From the NCBI GenBank assembly GCA_903903365.1, contig CAIUYS010000171.1, positions 1 through 23,356 of the forward strand: 23,356 nucleotides of DNA. Reading direction: 5' to 3'. Below, one piece after another: positions 16,104 to 23,356 of the stretch; within the stretch, counting starts at the first letter, position 1, and the number at the start of each line of letters is the position of its first letter. This stretch comes from an uncultured Methylococcaceae bacterium. Its GTDB lineage: Bacteria > Pseudomonadota > Gammaproteobacteria > Methylococcales > Methylomonadaceae. The notes beneath the pieces were generated by a model that ran no database searches, was not told where the DNA came from, and was given only the letters and a program-made list of their open reading frames with translations. The translations under genes were made by a program, and so were the position numbers.

Positions 16104-16523
16104 TTAGTCATCGCTCATGGTTAGAGGTATTTCCAGGGCTGTTTTCTGGTTAATTTTAAAGCCACGCATTTCCAGAATACCTTTGGTGTTGAGTGAAATA
16201 ATCAGGTATAAAGCATCAGGATAAGCGGCCAGTTCCAAATCATGGGTTGACGGAATTGCCGGTGCGGTCGGGTGAGAGTGATAGATGGCGAAAAAATCCT
16301 CACCCAATTCACGCATGGTAGACATGGCCGATATTTGTTGTTCGGCATCCAGTAGAAAGCGTTGTTGAGGCTGTTCTGCGGCGTTTTTTATGGGGTAGCA
16401 GTGGGTCGGTAAACCATTTTTACTGCCGATAAGTCCGCATATCTCAAAGTTGGGGGAGATTTGCGCAAGATGCAGTAATTGGTTGGTTATTTTACGGGGG
16501 AATTGGATTTCTTCTTGAGTCAT
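16104..16523 (-). CDS. JAMM/MPN metallopeptidase (M67 family)
   Basis: A 139-residue protein with a complete JAMM zinc motif: E27 in FEICGLIG, then H82-S-H84-P, and P91-S92-T-H-D95. Family members are isopeptidases or C-terminal proteases; small bacterial ones (such as Mec+ proteins) act on ubiquitin-like sulfur carriers of the ThiS/MoaD type, so a role in sulfur-carrier processing is possible. No carrier or E1-like gene is in the window. ATG 16523 is preferred, but it has no Shine-Dalgarno. A TTG at 16538 is in frame, inside the heptamer repeat, and has none either. It is the last gene of the hemA-prfA-prmC run, 25 bases after prmC. Confidence 0.88.
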   Translation of the reverse strand: MTQEEIQFPRKITNQLLHLAQISPNFEICGLIGSKNGLPTHCYPIKNAAEQPQQRFLLDAEQQISAMSTMRELGEDFFAIYHSHPTAPAIPSTHDLELAAYPDALYLIISLNTKGILEMRGFKINQKTALEIPLTMSDD

Positions 16524-16531
16524 AATGATTT

Positions 16532-16559
16532 GGTTCAAGGTTCAAGGTTCAAGGTTCAA
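16532..16559. repeat. Four tandem GGTTCAA heptamers at the prmC/JAMM junction
   Basis: Four exact copies in a row (16532-16538, 16539-16545, 16546-16552, 16553-16559). The array supplies the last prmC codons (the Leu-Glu-Pro tail and its TGA) and runs to 9 bases before the JAMM gene ATG. Gain or loss of one 7-base unit would not alter the core of either protein but would change the spacing between them. Confidence 0.9.
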
Positions 16560-17424
16560 GGTGAGATATATTCGATCCGGCGTTGTTAATCCATTGTCCA
16601 TAAGTGACTCTGGGTTGTCCTGACAGATCGGTTATTGTTTGTACTTTATCATAATGGAAAGTTTTAAAAATACCTTGCACTGGGTAATGTTGATCGTAGC
16701 CATGTTCAATCAATAAATGACCGCCGAGCTCCAGATAGTTACGCGCTGTATCAATAATGATTTTTATGTCACTGAGTCCTTGATCACAGGCACGCAGAGC
16801 TGACTGAGGTTCAAAACGGAGGTCTCCCTGGATTAAATGGCAGTCGTCTTCTGCGATGTAAGGTGGATTGCTTATGATTATATTAAATTTGGCATCAGGT
16901 ACATCAGCGAGCCAATTGCTTTGATGAAATTGAATGTGATCAGTGCCGTGTCGCTTGGCATTAAGTTGGGCGATGCGCAGTGCAGTCATGCTCAGATCGG
17001 TTGCGCTGACTTGCGCTTGCGGACACTCTAATGCCAGTGTGATTGCTATAATGCCTGAGCCGGTACCGAGGTCAATAATCTTAAGGGGTTTGTTCTCGGG
17101 TATCAACTTTAAGCTGAGCTCAATAAGGAGTTCAGTGTCGGGGCGGGGAATCAACACGTCAGGGGTGACGTGAAAATTCCGTGACCAGAATTCCCGGTTG
17201 CCGGTAATATAGGCAATAGGAGTGCCATTTTGTCGTTCGCGTATCAATGCCCAAAATCGGGCTAACTGTTCGGGTAGCAGTTCCTTGTCAGGCCAAGCGC
17301 GAAGATGTGATCGTTCTTTGTCAAGCACTAAACACAGCAATACCTCGGCATCCAGTGTCGCCGAATCAGAGCTGTCTGCAAGTAAATGGGCGGCTTCTTT
17401 AAGCGCCGAATGAATGCGCGCCAT
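16549..17424 (-). CDS. prmC: Peptide chain release factor N5-glutamine methyltransferase
   Basis: PrmC methylates the glutamine of the GGQ motif in release factors RF1 and RF2, raising peptide release activity. The 291-residue protein has an N-terminal helical RF-binding domain (about 1-85), SAM motif DLGTGSG (118-124) and the catalytic motif NPPY (186-189). IPRPDTELL precedes the MTase core. The last residues, HLEP, come from a heptamer repeat array, so the C-terminus may differ from relatives. The ATG lies 5 bases after the prfA stop, as expected for a hemA-prfA-prmC operon in which the enzyme and its substrate are co-produced. Confidence 0.96.
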   Translation of the reverse strand: MARIHSALKEAAHLLADSSDSATLDAEVLLCLVLDKERSHLRAWPDKELLPEQLARFWALIRERQNGTPIAYITGNREFWSRNFHVTPDVLIPRPDTELLIELSLKLIPENKPLKIIDLGTGSGIIAITLALECPQAQVSATDLSMTALRIAQLNAKRHGTDHIQFHQSNWLADVPDAKFNIIISNPPYIAEDDCHLIQGDLRFEPQSALRACDQGLSDIKIIIDTARNYLELGGHLLIEHGYDQHYPVQGIFKTFHYDKVQTITDLSGQPRVTYGQWINNAGSNISHLEP

Positions 17425-17429
17425 TAAAA

Positions 17430-18515
17430 TTAATCTTCGCCCAATTGCGTCAACAATTCAGCCTGATGTTCTCGAATCAAGGGCTGGATAACTTGTTCCA
17501 GTCCGCCCTGCATGATGTCATCCAGTTTATACAGGGTTAAATTGATGCGGTGATCGGTTAAGCGACCTTGCGGATAATTGTAGGTGCGGATACGTTCAGA
17601 ACGGTCACCGCTTCCGACTTGCAATTTGCGGGTTAAGGATTGTTCGGCATGTTGTTTTTCTTGCTCTGCAGATAACAAACGGGATGCCAGCAAAGACATG
17701 GCTCTGGCCCTGTTTTTGTGTTGTGAGCGTTCGTCCTGGCATTCAACTACTGTTCCTGTGGGAACGTGGGTAATACGGATGGCGGACTCGGTTTTGTTGA
17801 TATGCTGTCCACCGGCTCCTGACGCTCTGTAGGTATCCACTTTAAGGTCGGCTGGATTGATGTCAATGGCATCTACTTCTTCGACTTCCGGCATGATGGC
17901 GACAGTACAGGCGGATGTGTGAATCCGTCCTTGTGATTCTGTTTCAGGTACGCGTTGTACGCGATGCGCACCGGATTCAAATTTTAATTGGGAATAAACG
18001 TCCCGTCCGGTAATGCGCAAAATAACTTCTTTATAGCCGCCGTGGTCACCTTGGTTTTCGCTAATGATTTCTGTTTGCCAACCCTTTCTTTCAGCGTAGC
18101 GTTGATACATGCGGCTTAGGTCGCCTGAAAAAATAGCGGCTTCGTCGCCGCCGGTGCCTGCGCGTACTTCCAGAAAAATGTTGCGATTGTCGTTGGGATC
18201 TTTGGGTAATAACAAGACTTGTAATTCAAGATCCAGTGTTTCTATCAGGTCTTCTGCTTCATTAACTTCTTCTTTGGCCATTTCCCTGAGTTCGGGGTCG
18301 GAATCATTAGCCATTTCCTTCGCTGATTCCAGCATTTTTAATGCTTGTTCGTATCTTTTATAGCAATCAACCAGGGGGGCAATTTGTGCGTATTCCTGGC
18401 TGAGCGTGCGAAATTTGTTTTGATTGCTTTGTATTTCAGGTTCTGAAAGTAAGGCGGCGATTTCGTCATAACGTTCGCACAAGTTTTCTAGTTTAAGTTG
18501 TATGGATTGTTTCAT
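17430..18515 (-). CDS. prfA: Peptide chain release factor 1 (RF1)
   Basis: RF1 recognises UAA and UAG in the ribosome A site and triggers hydrolysis of the peptidyl-tRNA. The 361-residue length is standard. The peptidyl-transferase motif GGQ is at 235-237 in SGAGGQHINKTESAIR. The codon-recognition tripeptide is P190-E191-T192 (PxT, the RF1 type, against SPF in RF2), followed by ESQGRIHTSACTVA. Its ATG overlaps the hemA stop by 4 bases (ATGA), so translation is coupled. PrmC, its modifying enzyme, is encoded directly downstream. Confidence 0.97.
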   Translation of the reverse strand: MKQSIQLKLENLCERYDEIAALLSEPEIQSNQNKFRTLSQEYAQIAPLVDCYKRYEQALKMLESAKEMANDSDPELREMAKEEVNEAEDLIETLDLELQVLLLPKDPNDNRNIFLEVRAGTGGDEAAIFSGDLSRMYQRYAERKGWQTEIISENQGDHGGYKEVILRITGRDVYSQLKFESGAHRVQRVPETESQGRIHTSACTVAIMPEVEEVDAIDINPADLKVDTYRASGAGGQHINKTESAIRITHVPTGTVVECQDERSQHKNRARAMSLLASRLLSAEQEKQHAEQSLTRKLQVGSGDRSERIRTYNYPQGRLTDHRINLTLYKLDDIMQGGLEQVIQPLIREHQAELLTQLGED

Positions 18516-19771
18516 GTAGATTGAGTTAATTTAAAAATTTCGCGGGCAGCGGTAATTAAGTCGTGGCGTTCGTTTTCGGCGGCCGCTCTGATTTGGGTGC
18601 TGGGCGTATGAATCAATTTATTGGTCAAGCTGTGAGCGAGACGATTAAGAGCTTCTTCAGGGGAAACGCCACTTTTTAGTAGCGTCAGGGCTTTTTGTAA
18701 TGCTTCGTCACGGGATTGTTCGGCTTGGTCGCGGTAATCCCGAATGGTTGATTGTGCGCCTTGAGCGCGTAACCAGGCTGAAAAGTAATCAACCTGCGTG
18801 TCGATTATTTCTTCAGCTTGTTCAGCAGCCAGTCGACGCGAGTTCATGTTCTGGTCTATAGTGTGCTGCAGGTCGTCAACGGTGTAAAGATAGACATCTC
18901 TTAGTTGTTCAACTTCGGCTTCAATATCGCGAGGTACCGCCAAATCCACCATGAACATCGGTTTATGTTTGCGCTTTTTAAGGGCGCTTTCTACGCGACC
19001 TTTGCCTAGAATCGGTAATTGACTGGCGGTTGATGAAATAACAATATCGGCTTCAGCCAGATGCATAGGTAGTTCCGACAAGGCAATGGCATAGCCGTTA
19101 AATTGGGCAGCCAGCGTGTGTGCTTTATCGTAAGTACGATTGGCGATAATGATGCGGCCTATGCCTTGCTGGGATAAATGCCGCGCGGCCAATTCTATGG
19201 TTTCACCTGCGCCTATCAGTAAGGCGGTCTGTTCGCTGAGTTTGTCGAAAATTTGTTGGGCCAATTGAACAGCGGCGAAGGCAACCGAGACCGGACTGGA
19301 GCCAATCGCGGTGTCGGTACGCACTTTTTTTGCCGCGGTAAACGTGTGTTGAAAAAGTTTACCTAGACGTTTACCTAAAGTACCGGCATCGTAAGCAGCC
19401 TGATAGGCTGTTTTCATTTGTCCTAGAATTTGTGGTTCGCCTAAAATCATGGAGTCCAGGCCGCAAGCAACTCGAAATATATGGCGATACACGGAGCTGT
19501 CGGTATGGTGATACAAATAGGGTGCGAAATCTGCCTCTTTGATTTGTTTACTTTGAGCAACCCAATCAATAAGGATTTGCTGATTGGCAGTGCTTGATAA
19601 GCAGTAAAACTCGGTGCGGTTACAGGTTGAAAGAATGGCGGCTTCACTAATTTCTTTGACCCGCCATAACTCCTTTAACGATGATTCGAGCATGTCGGCA
19701 GGGAATGACAGGCGCTCACGGATGGAAACCGGTGCGGTATTATAATTAATCCCTACTGCAAGAAAAGTCAT
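18512..19771 (-). CDS. hemA: Glutamyl-tRNA reductase
   Basis: HemA reduces glutamyl-tRNA(Glu) with NADPH to glutamate-1-semialdehyde, the first committed step of the C5 tetrapyrrole pathway. The 419-residue protein carries the nucleophile C50 in STCNRTEF, H97, the motif GEPQILGQ (111-118), a Rossmann-type GAGE (186-189) and a C-terminal helical dimerisation domain. The start ATG 19771 is followed by the expected MTFLAVGINYNTAPV. No clear Shine-Dalgarno precedes it. It is the first gene of the hemA-prfA-prmC run and is divergent from the TPR-lolB-ispE genes. A decayed heptamer repeat lies about 40 bases upstream. Confidence 0.97.
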   Translation of the reverse strand: MTFLAVGINYNTAPVSIRERLSFPADMLESSLKELWRVKEISEAAILSTCNRTEFYCLSSTANQQILIDWVAQSKQIKEADFAPYLYHHTDSSVYRHIFRVACGLDSMILGEPQILGQMKTAYQAAYDAGTLGKRLGKLFQHTFTAAKKVRTDTAIGSSPVSVAFAAVQLAQQIFDKLSEQTALLIGAGETIELAARHLSQQGIGRIIIANRTYDKAHTLAAQFNGYAIALSELPMHLAEADIVISSTASQLPILGKGRVESALKKRKHKPMFMVDLAVPRDIEAEVEQLRDVYLYTVDDLQHTIDQNMNSRRLAAEQAEEIIDTQVDYFSAWLRAQGAQSTIRDYRDQAEQSRDEALQKALTLLKSGVSPEEALNRLAHSLTNKLIHTPSTQIRAAAENERHDLITAAREIFKLTQST

Positions 19772-19809
19772 GGCGTTTTGGTTAGATTAAGTTAAATTTT
19801 AAGCATTAA

Positions 19810-19833
19810 GTTAAAGATACAAAGTTCAAGATA
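19810..19833. repeat. Decayed heptamer repeat upstream of hemA
   Basis: GTTAAAGATA (19810-19819) and GTTCAAGATA (19824-19833) are spaced 14 bases apart (two heptamer periods), with ATACAAA-like sequence between. They resemble diverged versions of the GGTTCAA/GGTACAA units at 13486 and 16532. Confidence 0.4.
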
Positions 19834-19956
19834 ATACTTTTTTTGCCTTTTGTCTGGCATTTTGTGCCTTAACGTCATGGCTTTTAGTAGAAACCTAGGT
19901 ATATTATGTATTCGTATTTTAAGAAATATAATAAATTTGTCCAAATGGAATAAATC

Positions 19957-19981
19957 AGCTGTCTAAATCGACAGCTTTTTT
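19957..19981 (+). terminator. Terminator-like hairpin with no + gene upstream
   Basis: A perfect 7-bp stem, AGCTGTC (19957-19963) with GACAGCT (19970-19976), a 6-base loop, and six T (19976-19981). The nearest upstream gene, hemA, is on the other strand. It could end a small RNA from the 19772-19956 interval or act as an attenuator 48 bases before the lipoprotein gene. Confidence 0.6.
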
Positions 19982-20028
19982 ATGGTAATCTATTATGATT
20001 GTATATTAAGTAATAAATAGGATTGCGT

Positions 20029-21774
20029 GTGTTAATTTTTAGATTGCTTTCAGTAGTAGCCCTTGTTGCACTCAACAGTTGCGCCGATTCACCTGCAAAG
20101 CCGAGTGCTTCAGAAGGCACCGTTGCGCCCGTTAAAATCGCTGAGACTAAAGGAGAAGCTCGGCAAAAAGCGCCAAAAACATCAATTGATCCTGATGTGC
20201 TTTTTACGCTATTGACGGCAGAGCTTGCCGGACAAAGGGGGCAATACGATATTGCCTTGGAAGGTTATATGGAAGCTGCCAAGCGTGTGCATGACCCAAG
20301 GTTTGCCGAAAGGGCGGCAATGATTGCCATGTACATGAAAAATAGTAACAAGACCAACGAGGCCGTGGCGTTATGGTTGCATCAAGATCCCAAAAACCAG
20401 ACGGCAAGAAAAATTGCTGCCTTATTGGCATTAAGGGCTGGCGATAAGAAGGCCTCCGCTGAGCATTTAAATGTGTTGCTGGCGGTTGATCCGGCCGGTT
20501 TTGAAGGTGCGTTGCTTGAGTTGGCCGGTGTGCTGCAAAAGGAAGGCAAGATAAATGCTGTTTATGAGGCGCTGGATGCGTTGTCATTACAGCATCCAGA
20601 TCAGGCGGATATTTATTATATTCAGTCCTTGTTGGCTATGCAGAAAAAAGATAAAAATCTGGCTGAAGCAAAAATACAACAAGCTTTAAAATTGCGGCCT
20701 GACTGGGATAATGCCTTGATTTTTCAAGCCCAGATTGCCGTATTTTCAGGCGACTTAAACAAGGCAAAGGAGCTATTAAAAGATGCGGCTGTTAAGTATC
20801 CTGACAATAGCAAAATTAACAAGATGTATGCTCAAGTGTTAATTAAAGCAGAGAATTACACTGAAGCGCTTGAAGTTTATCAGAAAATTATATCAGCTGA
20901 TTCCAAGGATTTGGAAAGTCAGTTTGCAGTAGGTTTGGTTTATTTGCAATTGGATCAGGATCAGCGAGCTGAAGATATCTTTAAAAAATTGTTGGAGCAG
21001 CCTGAGTGGCAGTATCAGTCTCGTTTTTATTTGGGAAAGATAGAAGAAAAGCAGGGGCATGCAAAAAAGGCATTGGCTTGGTTCGACAAGGTAACTGATG
21101 GTCCGTTTGTTTTCGATGCATCGATTTCAGCAATTGCATTGCTTCAGAAAGATAAGCAATACGATGATGCCAGTGCACGATTAAGTCTTTTGCAGACGAA
21201 GTTTCCAAAACAAAAGTTACGATTAATTTTGGTGCAAGCCGAGTTATACAGTCAGCAAAAGCAATATGAGAAATCTTTTGATTTATTGACCAAGGCGCTG
21301 ATTGATTTTCCTGATCAAAAAGAGTTGTTATATACCCGCGCATTGATGGCGGAGCGCGTCAATAAGCCAGAGATAGTGGAGGCAGATCTAAAGAAAATAT
21401 TGGCCGTTGAGCCGAATAATGTCGAGGCCTTAAATGCCTTGGGTTATACCTTGCTTGGCAAGTCCAGTCGCTATGCGGACGCAGAGAAATATCTCCAGAA
21501 AGCACTTAACCTTGAGCCGGATGAGGCGGTTATTATTGACAGTTATGGCTGGTTACAGTTTAAGCTTGGAAATACTGAAAGAGCTTTGGATTATTTGCAA
21601 CAAGCTTATGAAAAGCAGCAAGAAAATGAAATAGCGGCGCATCTAGCTGAGGTTTTGTGGGCTTTGGGCAAGAAAGATGAGGCAAGAAAATTATTTAACA
21701 AAGCGATTAAAGAGTCACCAGATGATGAATATTTGCGGGATTTTCAAAGAAGAATATTGAAGGGTGCACAATAA
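20029..21774 (+). CDS. TPR-repeat lipoprotein
   Basis: A 581-residue protein with a lipoprotein signal peptide (hydrophobic residues 3-15) and lipobox LNSC, giving lipidation at C18. The rest is a long array of tetratricopeptide repeats, clearest where EALEVYQKIISADSKDLESQ, NVEALNALGYTLLG, AEKYLQKALNLEPDE and ERALDYLQQAYEK appear. TPR arrays bind partner proteins; as an envelope lipoprotein next to lolB, it may serve outer-membrane assembly or lipoprotein handling, which is inference. GTG 20029 is preferred: AGGA (20019-20022) lies 6 bases upstream. A TTG at 20023 is in frame but touches the Shine-Dalgarno. The stop is 3 bases before lolB, so they are co-transcribed. Similar TPR genes are common at this spot in gammaproteobacteria. 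Confidence 0.88.
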   Translation: MLIFRLLSVVALVALNSCADSPAKPSASEGTVAPVKIAETKGEARQKAPKTSIDPDVLFTLLTAELAGQRGQYDIALEGYMEAAKRVHDPRFAERAAMIAMYMKNSNKTNEAVALWLHQDPKNQTARKIAALLALRAGDKKASAEHLNVLLAVDPAGFEGALLELAGVLQKEGKINAVYEALDALSLQHPDQADIYYIQSLLAMQKKDKNLAEAKIQQALKLRPDWDNALIFQAQIAVFSGDLNKAKELLKDAAVKYPDNSKINKMYAQVLIKAENYTEALEVYQKIISADSKDLESQFAVGLVYLQLDQDQRAEDIFKKLLEQPEWQYQSRFYLGKIEEKQGHAKKALAWFDKVTDGPFVFDASISAIALLQKDKQYDDASARLSLLQTKFPKQKLRLILVQAELYSQQKQYEKSFDLLTKALIDFPDQKELLYTRALMAERVNKPEIVEADLKKILAVEPNNVEALNALGYTLLGKSSRYADAEKYLQKALNLEPDEAVIIDSYGWLQFKLGNTERALDYLQQAYEKQQENEIAAHLAEVLWALGKKDEARKLFNKAIKESPDDEYLRDFQRRILKGAQ

Positions 21775-21777
21775 GCA

Positions 21778-22371
21778 ATGTTAAGTAGTCAAGCAAAGTG
21801 GCTGGGTTGTTGGTTAATTATATTAATGCTGTCTGCCTGTACTACGGCTCCAGTGGTGCCGGAAACTCATTATGTAAAGGTGGCAAGAGATCATCTTTAC
21901 AAGCTGGAGCGCTGGGAATTTGAAGGTCGGTTGGCGCTAACCGGAAAAAATGATAATTGGCAGGCCGCCATAAGTTGGTGGCATGAGTCTGATAACGAGG
22001 AAATAAAGCTGTCAGGGCCATTAGGTCAAGGTGCAACGGTTATTAAGTTAACCGGTGATTTAGTCACTATAGATCGTGGAGATGGGCAGGCGCAGTCATC
22101 AACACAGCCAGAAGCATTTATAAATCAACAGGTGGGCATGTTTGTGCCGGTTCGCTCCCTACGTTATTGGGTGGTAGGTTTGCCTGAGCCAACTAGTGTC
22201 TTTGTAGCGACTGCTGATGGTTTTATACAGGCTGGATGGCTTATTGAATACAAACAAATGCAACCCGTCAATGATCAGTCTATGCCCCGTAAAATCTCAA
22301 TCAGCAATGAGCAAGTCAAATTAAAATTAGTAATAGATCAGTGGGTTTTGAATGTTGCAAAAGCAAAATAA
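21778..22371 (+). CDS. lolB: Outer-membrane lipoprotein receptor LolB
   Basis: LolB accepts lipoproteins from the periplasmic carrier LolA and inserts them into the outer membrane. The 197-residue protein has a signal peptide with lipobox LSAC (lipidated C21). It then shows the LolB pattern WEFEGRLALTGKNDNWQAAI, LSGPLGQGATVIKL, and the C-terminal LRYWVVGLPEP and QAGWLIEY. Length and motifs match the family. It lies between the TPR lipoprotein gene (3-base gap) and ispE (20-base overlap), the order usual in gammaproteobacteria. Confidence 0.94.
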   Translation: MLSSQAKWLGCWLIILMLSACTTAPVVPETHYVKVARDHLYKLERWEFEGRLALTGKNDNWQAAISWWHESDNEEIKLSGPLGQGATVIKLTGDLVTIDRGDGQAQSSTQPEAFINQQVGMFVPVRSLRYWVVGLPEPTSVFVATADGFIQAGWLIEYKQMQPVNDQSMPRKISISNEQVKLKLVIDQWVLNVAKAK

Positions 22372-23233
22372 CGAGTCTGCATGGACTGAAAATTGGCCGG
22401 CACCGGCTAAATTAAATTTAATGTTACGGATTGTCGGGCAACGGCCTGATGGTTATCATTTATTGCAAACGGTTTTTCAATTTATAGATTTGTGTGATTG
22501 GATTACCTTTCATCCAGTTGATGGGGGGCGGGTAAGCCTGCAAAAAACGATCCCAGGCGTCCCGGAGGCAGATGATTTAACGATTAGAGCCGCTAATCTG
22601 TTAAAAGCAGAAACAGGATGCCAGTCGGGCGTGCGCATCGAGGTTGAAAAAAACCTGCCCATGGGTGGAGGTCTTGGTGGTGGCAGTTCTGATGCCGCAA
22701 CCACTTTGGTGGTATTAAATAAGTTGTGGGATTTAGAGTTATCAGTAGAAAAGTTGATGGCGCTTGGTTTGAGGTTGGGCGCAGATGTGCCGATTTTTGT
22801 CTATGGTTATTCAGCGTGGGCAGAAGGTGTTGGTGAGAAATTAGAGTCAATAAGTGTTCCCGAGCAATGGGTTGTCGTTATTAAGCCTGAGTGTCATGTG
22901 AATACAAAAGAAATATTTTCATCTAAAAGTTTGACACGTAATAGTAAATCAATCAAAATAGCCGACTTTATAGCAGGCCAACACCAAAACGATTGTGTTG
23001 AAGTGGTTTGTCAGCGATACCCATCTGTAAAAGATGCTTTGGTTGCCTTGTCTGAGTTTTCAGAGGCAAGATTGACCGGAACAGGGGCTTGTGTATTTGC
23101 ACAGTTTGATTCAGAAGAAGCTGCAGTTAATGCCTATCAGTTGCTTAAAAATAAGTGGCAGGTTTATTTAGCTAAGGGAATGAATGAGTCACCTTTGTTT
23201 TCAAAGCTGAAGATGGGTAAATATATATCATAA
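22352..23233 (+). CDS. ispE: 4-diphosphocytidyl-2-C-methyl-D-erythritol kinase
   Basis: IspE phosphorylates CDP-methylerythritol with ATP in the MEP pathway of isoprenoid synthesis. The 293-residue GHMP kinase has PAPAKLNLML near the start (catalytic K20), the ATP-binding loop PMGGGLGGGSSDAATT (103-118), catalytic D145 in LGADVPIF, and the C-terminal LTGTGACVF motif. The ATG 22352 lies inside the end of lolB (20-base overlap); the next ATG (22380) is out of frame. The N-terminus before WPAPAK is about 10 residues longer than in many homologues. tRNA-Gln follows 4 bases after the stop. Confidence 0.96.
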   Translation: MLQKQNNESAWTENWPAPAKLNLMLRIVGQRPDGYHLLQTVFQFIDLCDWITFHPVDGGRVSLQKTIPGVPEADDLTIRAANLLKAETGCQSGVRIEVEKNLPMGGGLGGGSSDAATTLVVLNKLWDLELSVEKLMALGLRLGADVPIFVYGYSAWAEGVGEKLESISVPEQWVVVIKPECHVNTKEIFSSKSLTRNSKSIKIADFIAGQHQNDCVEVVCQRYPSVKDALVALSEFSEARLTGTGACVFAQFDSEEAAVNAYQLLKNKWQVYLAKGMNESPLFSKLKMGKYIS

Positions 23234-23237
23234 TTAT

Positions 23238-23312
23238 TGGGTCGTCGCCAAGCGGTAAGGCACGGGGTTTTGATCTCCGCATACCAAGGTTCGAATCCTT
23301 GCGACCCAGCCA
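23238..23312 (+). tRNA. tRNA-Gln (anticodon TTG)
   Basis: A 75-base cloverleaf. The acceptor TGGGTCG pairs with CGACCCA (23302-23308), followed by discriminator G and an encoded CCA (23310-23312). The anticodon stem CGGGG/CTCCG encloses the loop TTTTGAT (23268-23274), giving anticodon TTG (23270-23272). The T arm CAAGG-TTCGAAT-CCTTG is perfect. Placement after ispE and before prs is the normal gammaproteobacterial arrangement. Confidence 0.97.
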
Positions 23313-23352
23313 TTTTTATTCATTAAGTTAAAATTCGTGTGGGAGTGCTTGA

Positions 23353-23356
23353 ATGA
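23353..23356 (+). CDS. Possible first codon of the next gene (prs expected by position)
   Basis: An ATG at 23353-23355 follows GGGAG (23341-23345, 7-base gap). In gammaproteobacteria the gene after ispE and tRNA-Gln is usually prs (ribose-phosphate diphosphokinase). Only four bases are visible, so this is positional inference. Confidence 0.25.

Overview
The window reads as a chromosomal segment of a gammaproteobacterium. The core genes support this: a hemA-prfA-prmC run, a TPR lipoprotein-lolB-ispE-tRNA-Gln(UUG) run that in this class normally leads into prs, and a class I KARI with ilvB and ilvN. Moderate GC, many short hairpin repeats and tandem heptamers would fit a methanotroph-like lineage (Methylococcales), but that is inference by eye, not a search result.

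Layout. (1) Bases 1 to about 82 are over 80% GC and hold the tail-to-tail ends of two frames; they do not match what follows and look like foreign or chimeric sequence. (2) About 83-424 is the 3' end of yicC on +, followed by a strong terminator. (3) 560-9112 is a defence locus on +: a ribbon-helix-helix (RHH) protein, hsdM, hsdS, an AlbA_2/ATPase (COG2865-like) protein and hsdR, a complete-looking type I restriction-modification system. (4) 9113-10241 is mostly non-coding. It holds one candidate small Cys/Gly-rich ORF, a terminator, a consensus-like sigma-70 promoter, dyads and repeat remnants. (5) 10242-11345 is a sigma-54 enhancer-binding protein without a sensor domain. (6) 11427-12146 (-) is a membrane-anchored SIMPL/DUF541 protein. 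(7) 12363-15789 (-) is the ilvB-ilvN-ilvC operon ending in a terminator. (8) 16104-19771 (-) is hemA-prfA-prmC plus a JAMM metallopeptidase. (9) 20029 to the end (+) is a TPR lipoprotein, lolB, ispE and tRNA-Gln.

How the genes work together. HsdM and HsdS should form the modification enzyme and HsdR adds ATP-dependent cleavage. The RHH protein and the AlbA_2/ATPase are embedded in the operon (4-nt ATGA overlaps flank hsdS), so they are accessory or regulatory candidates. IlvB/IlvN make acetolactate and acetohydroxybutyrate, which IlvC reduces and isomerises toward valine, leucine and isoleucine. HemA opens tetrapyrrole synthesis from Glu-tRNA; RF1 and its methyltransferase PrmC terminate translation. 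LolB places lipoproteins in the outer membrane and IspE acts in the MEP isoprenoid pathway.

The points most worth a second look are the RHH and AlbA_2 components of the type I system, the tandem GGTTCAA/GGTACAA heptamers at several minus-strand gene boundaries, the small ORF at 9250, and the chimeric-looking left edge.
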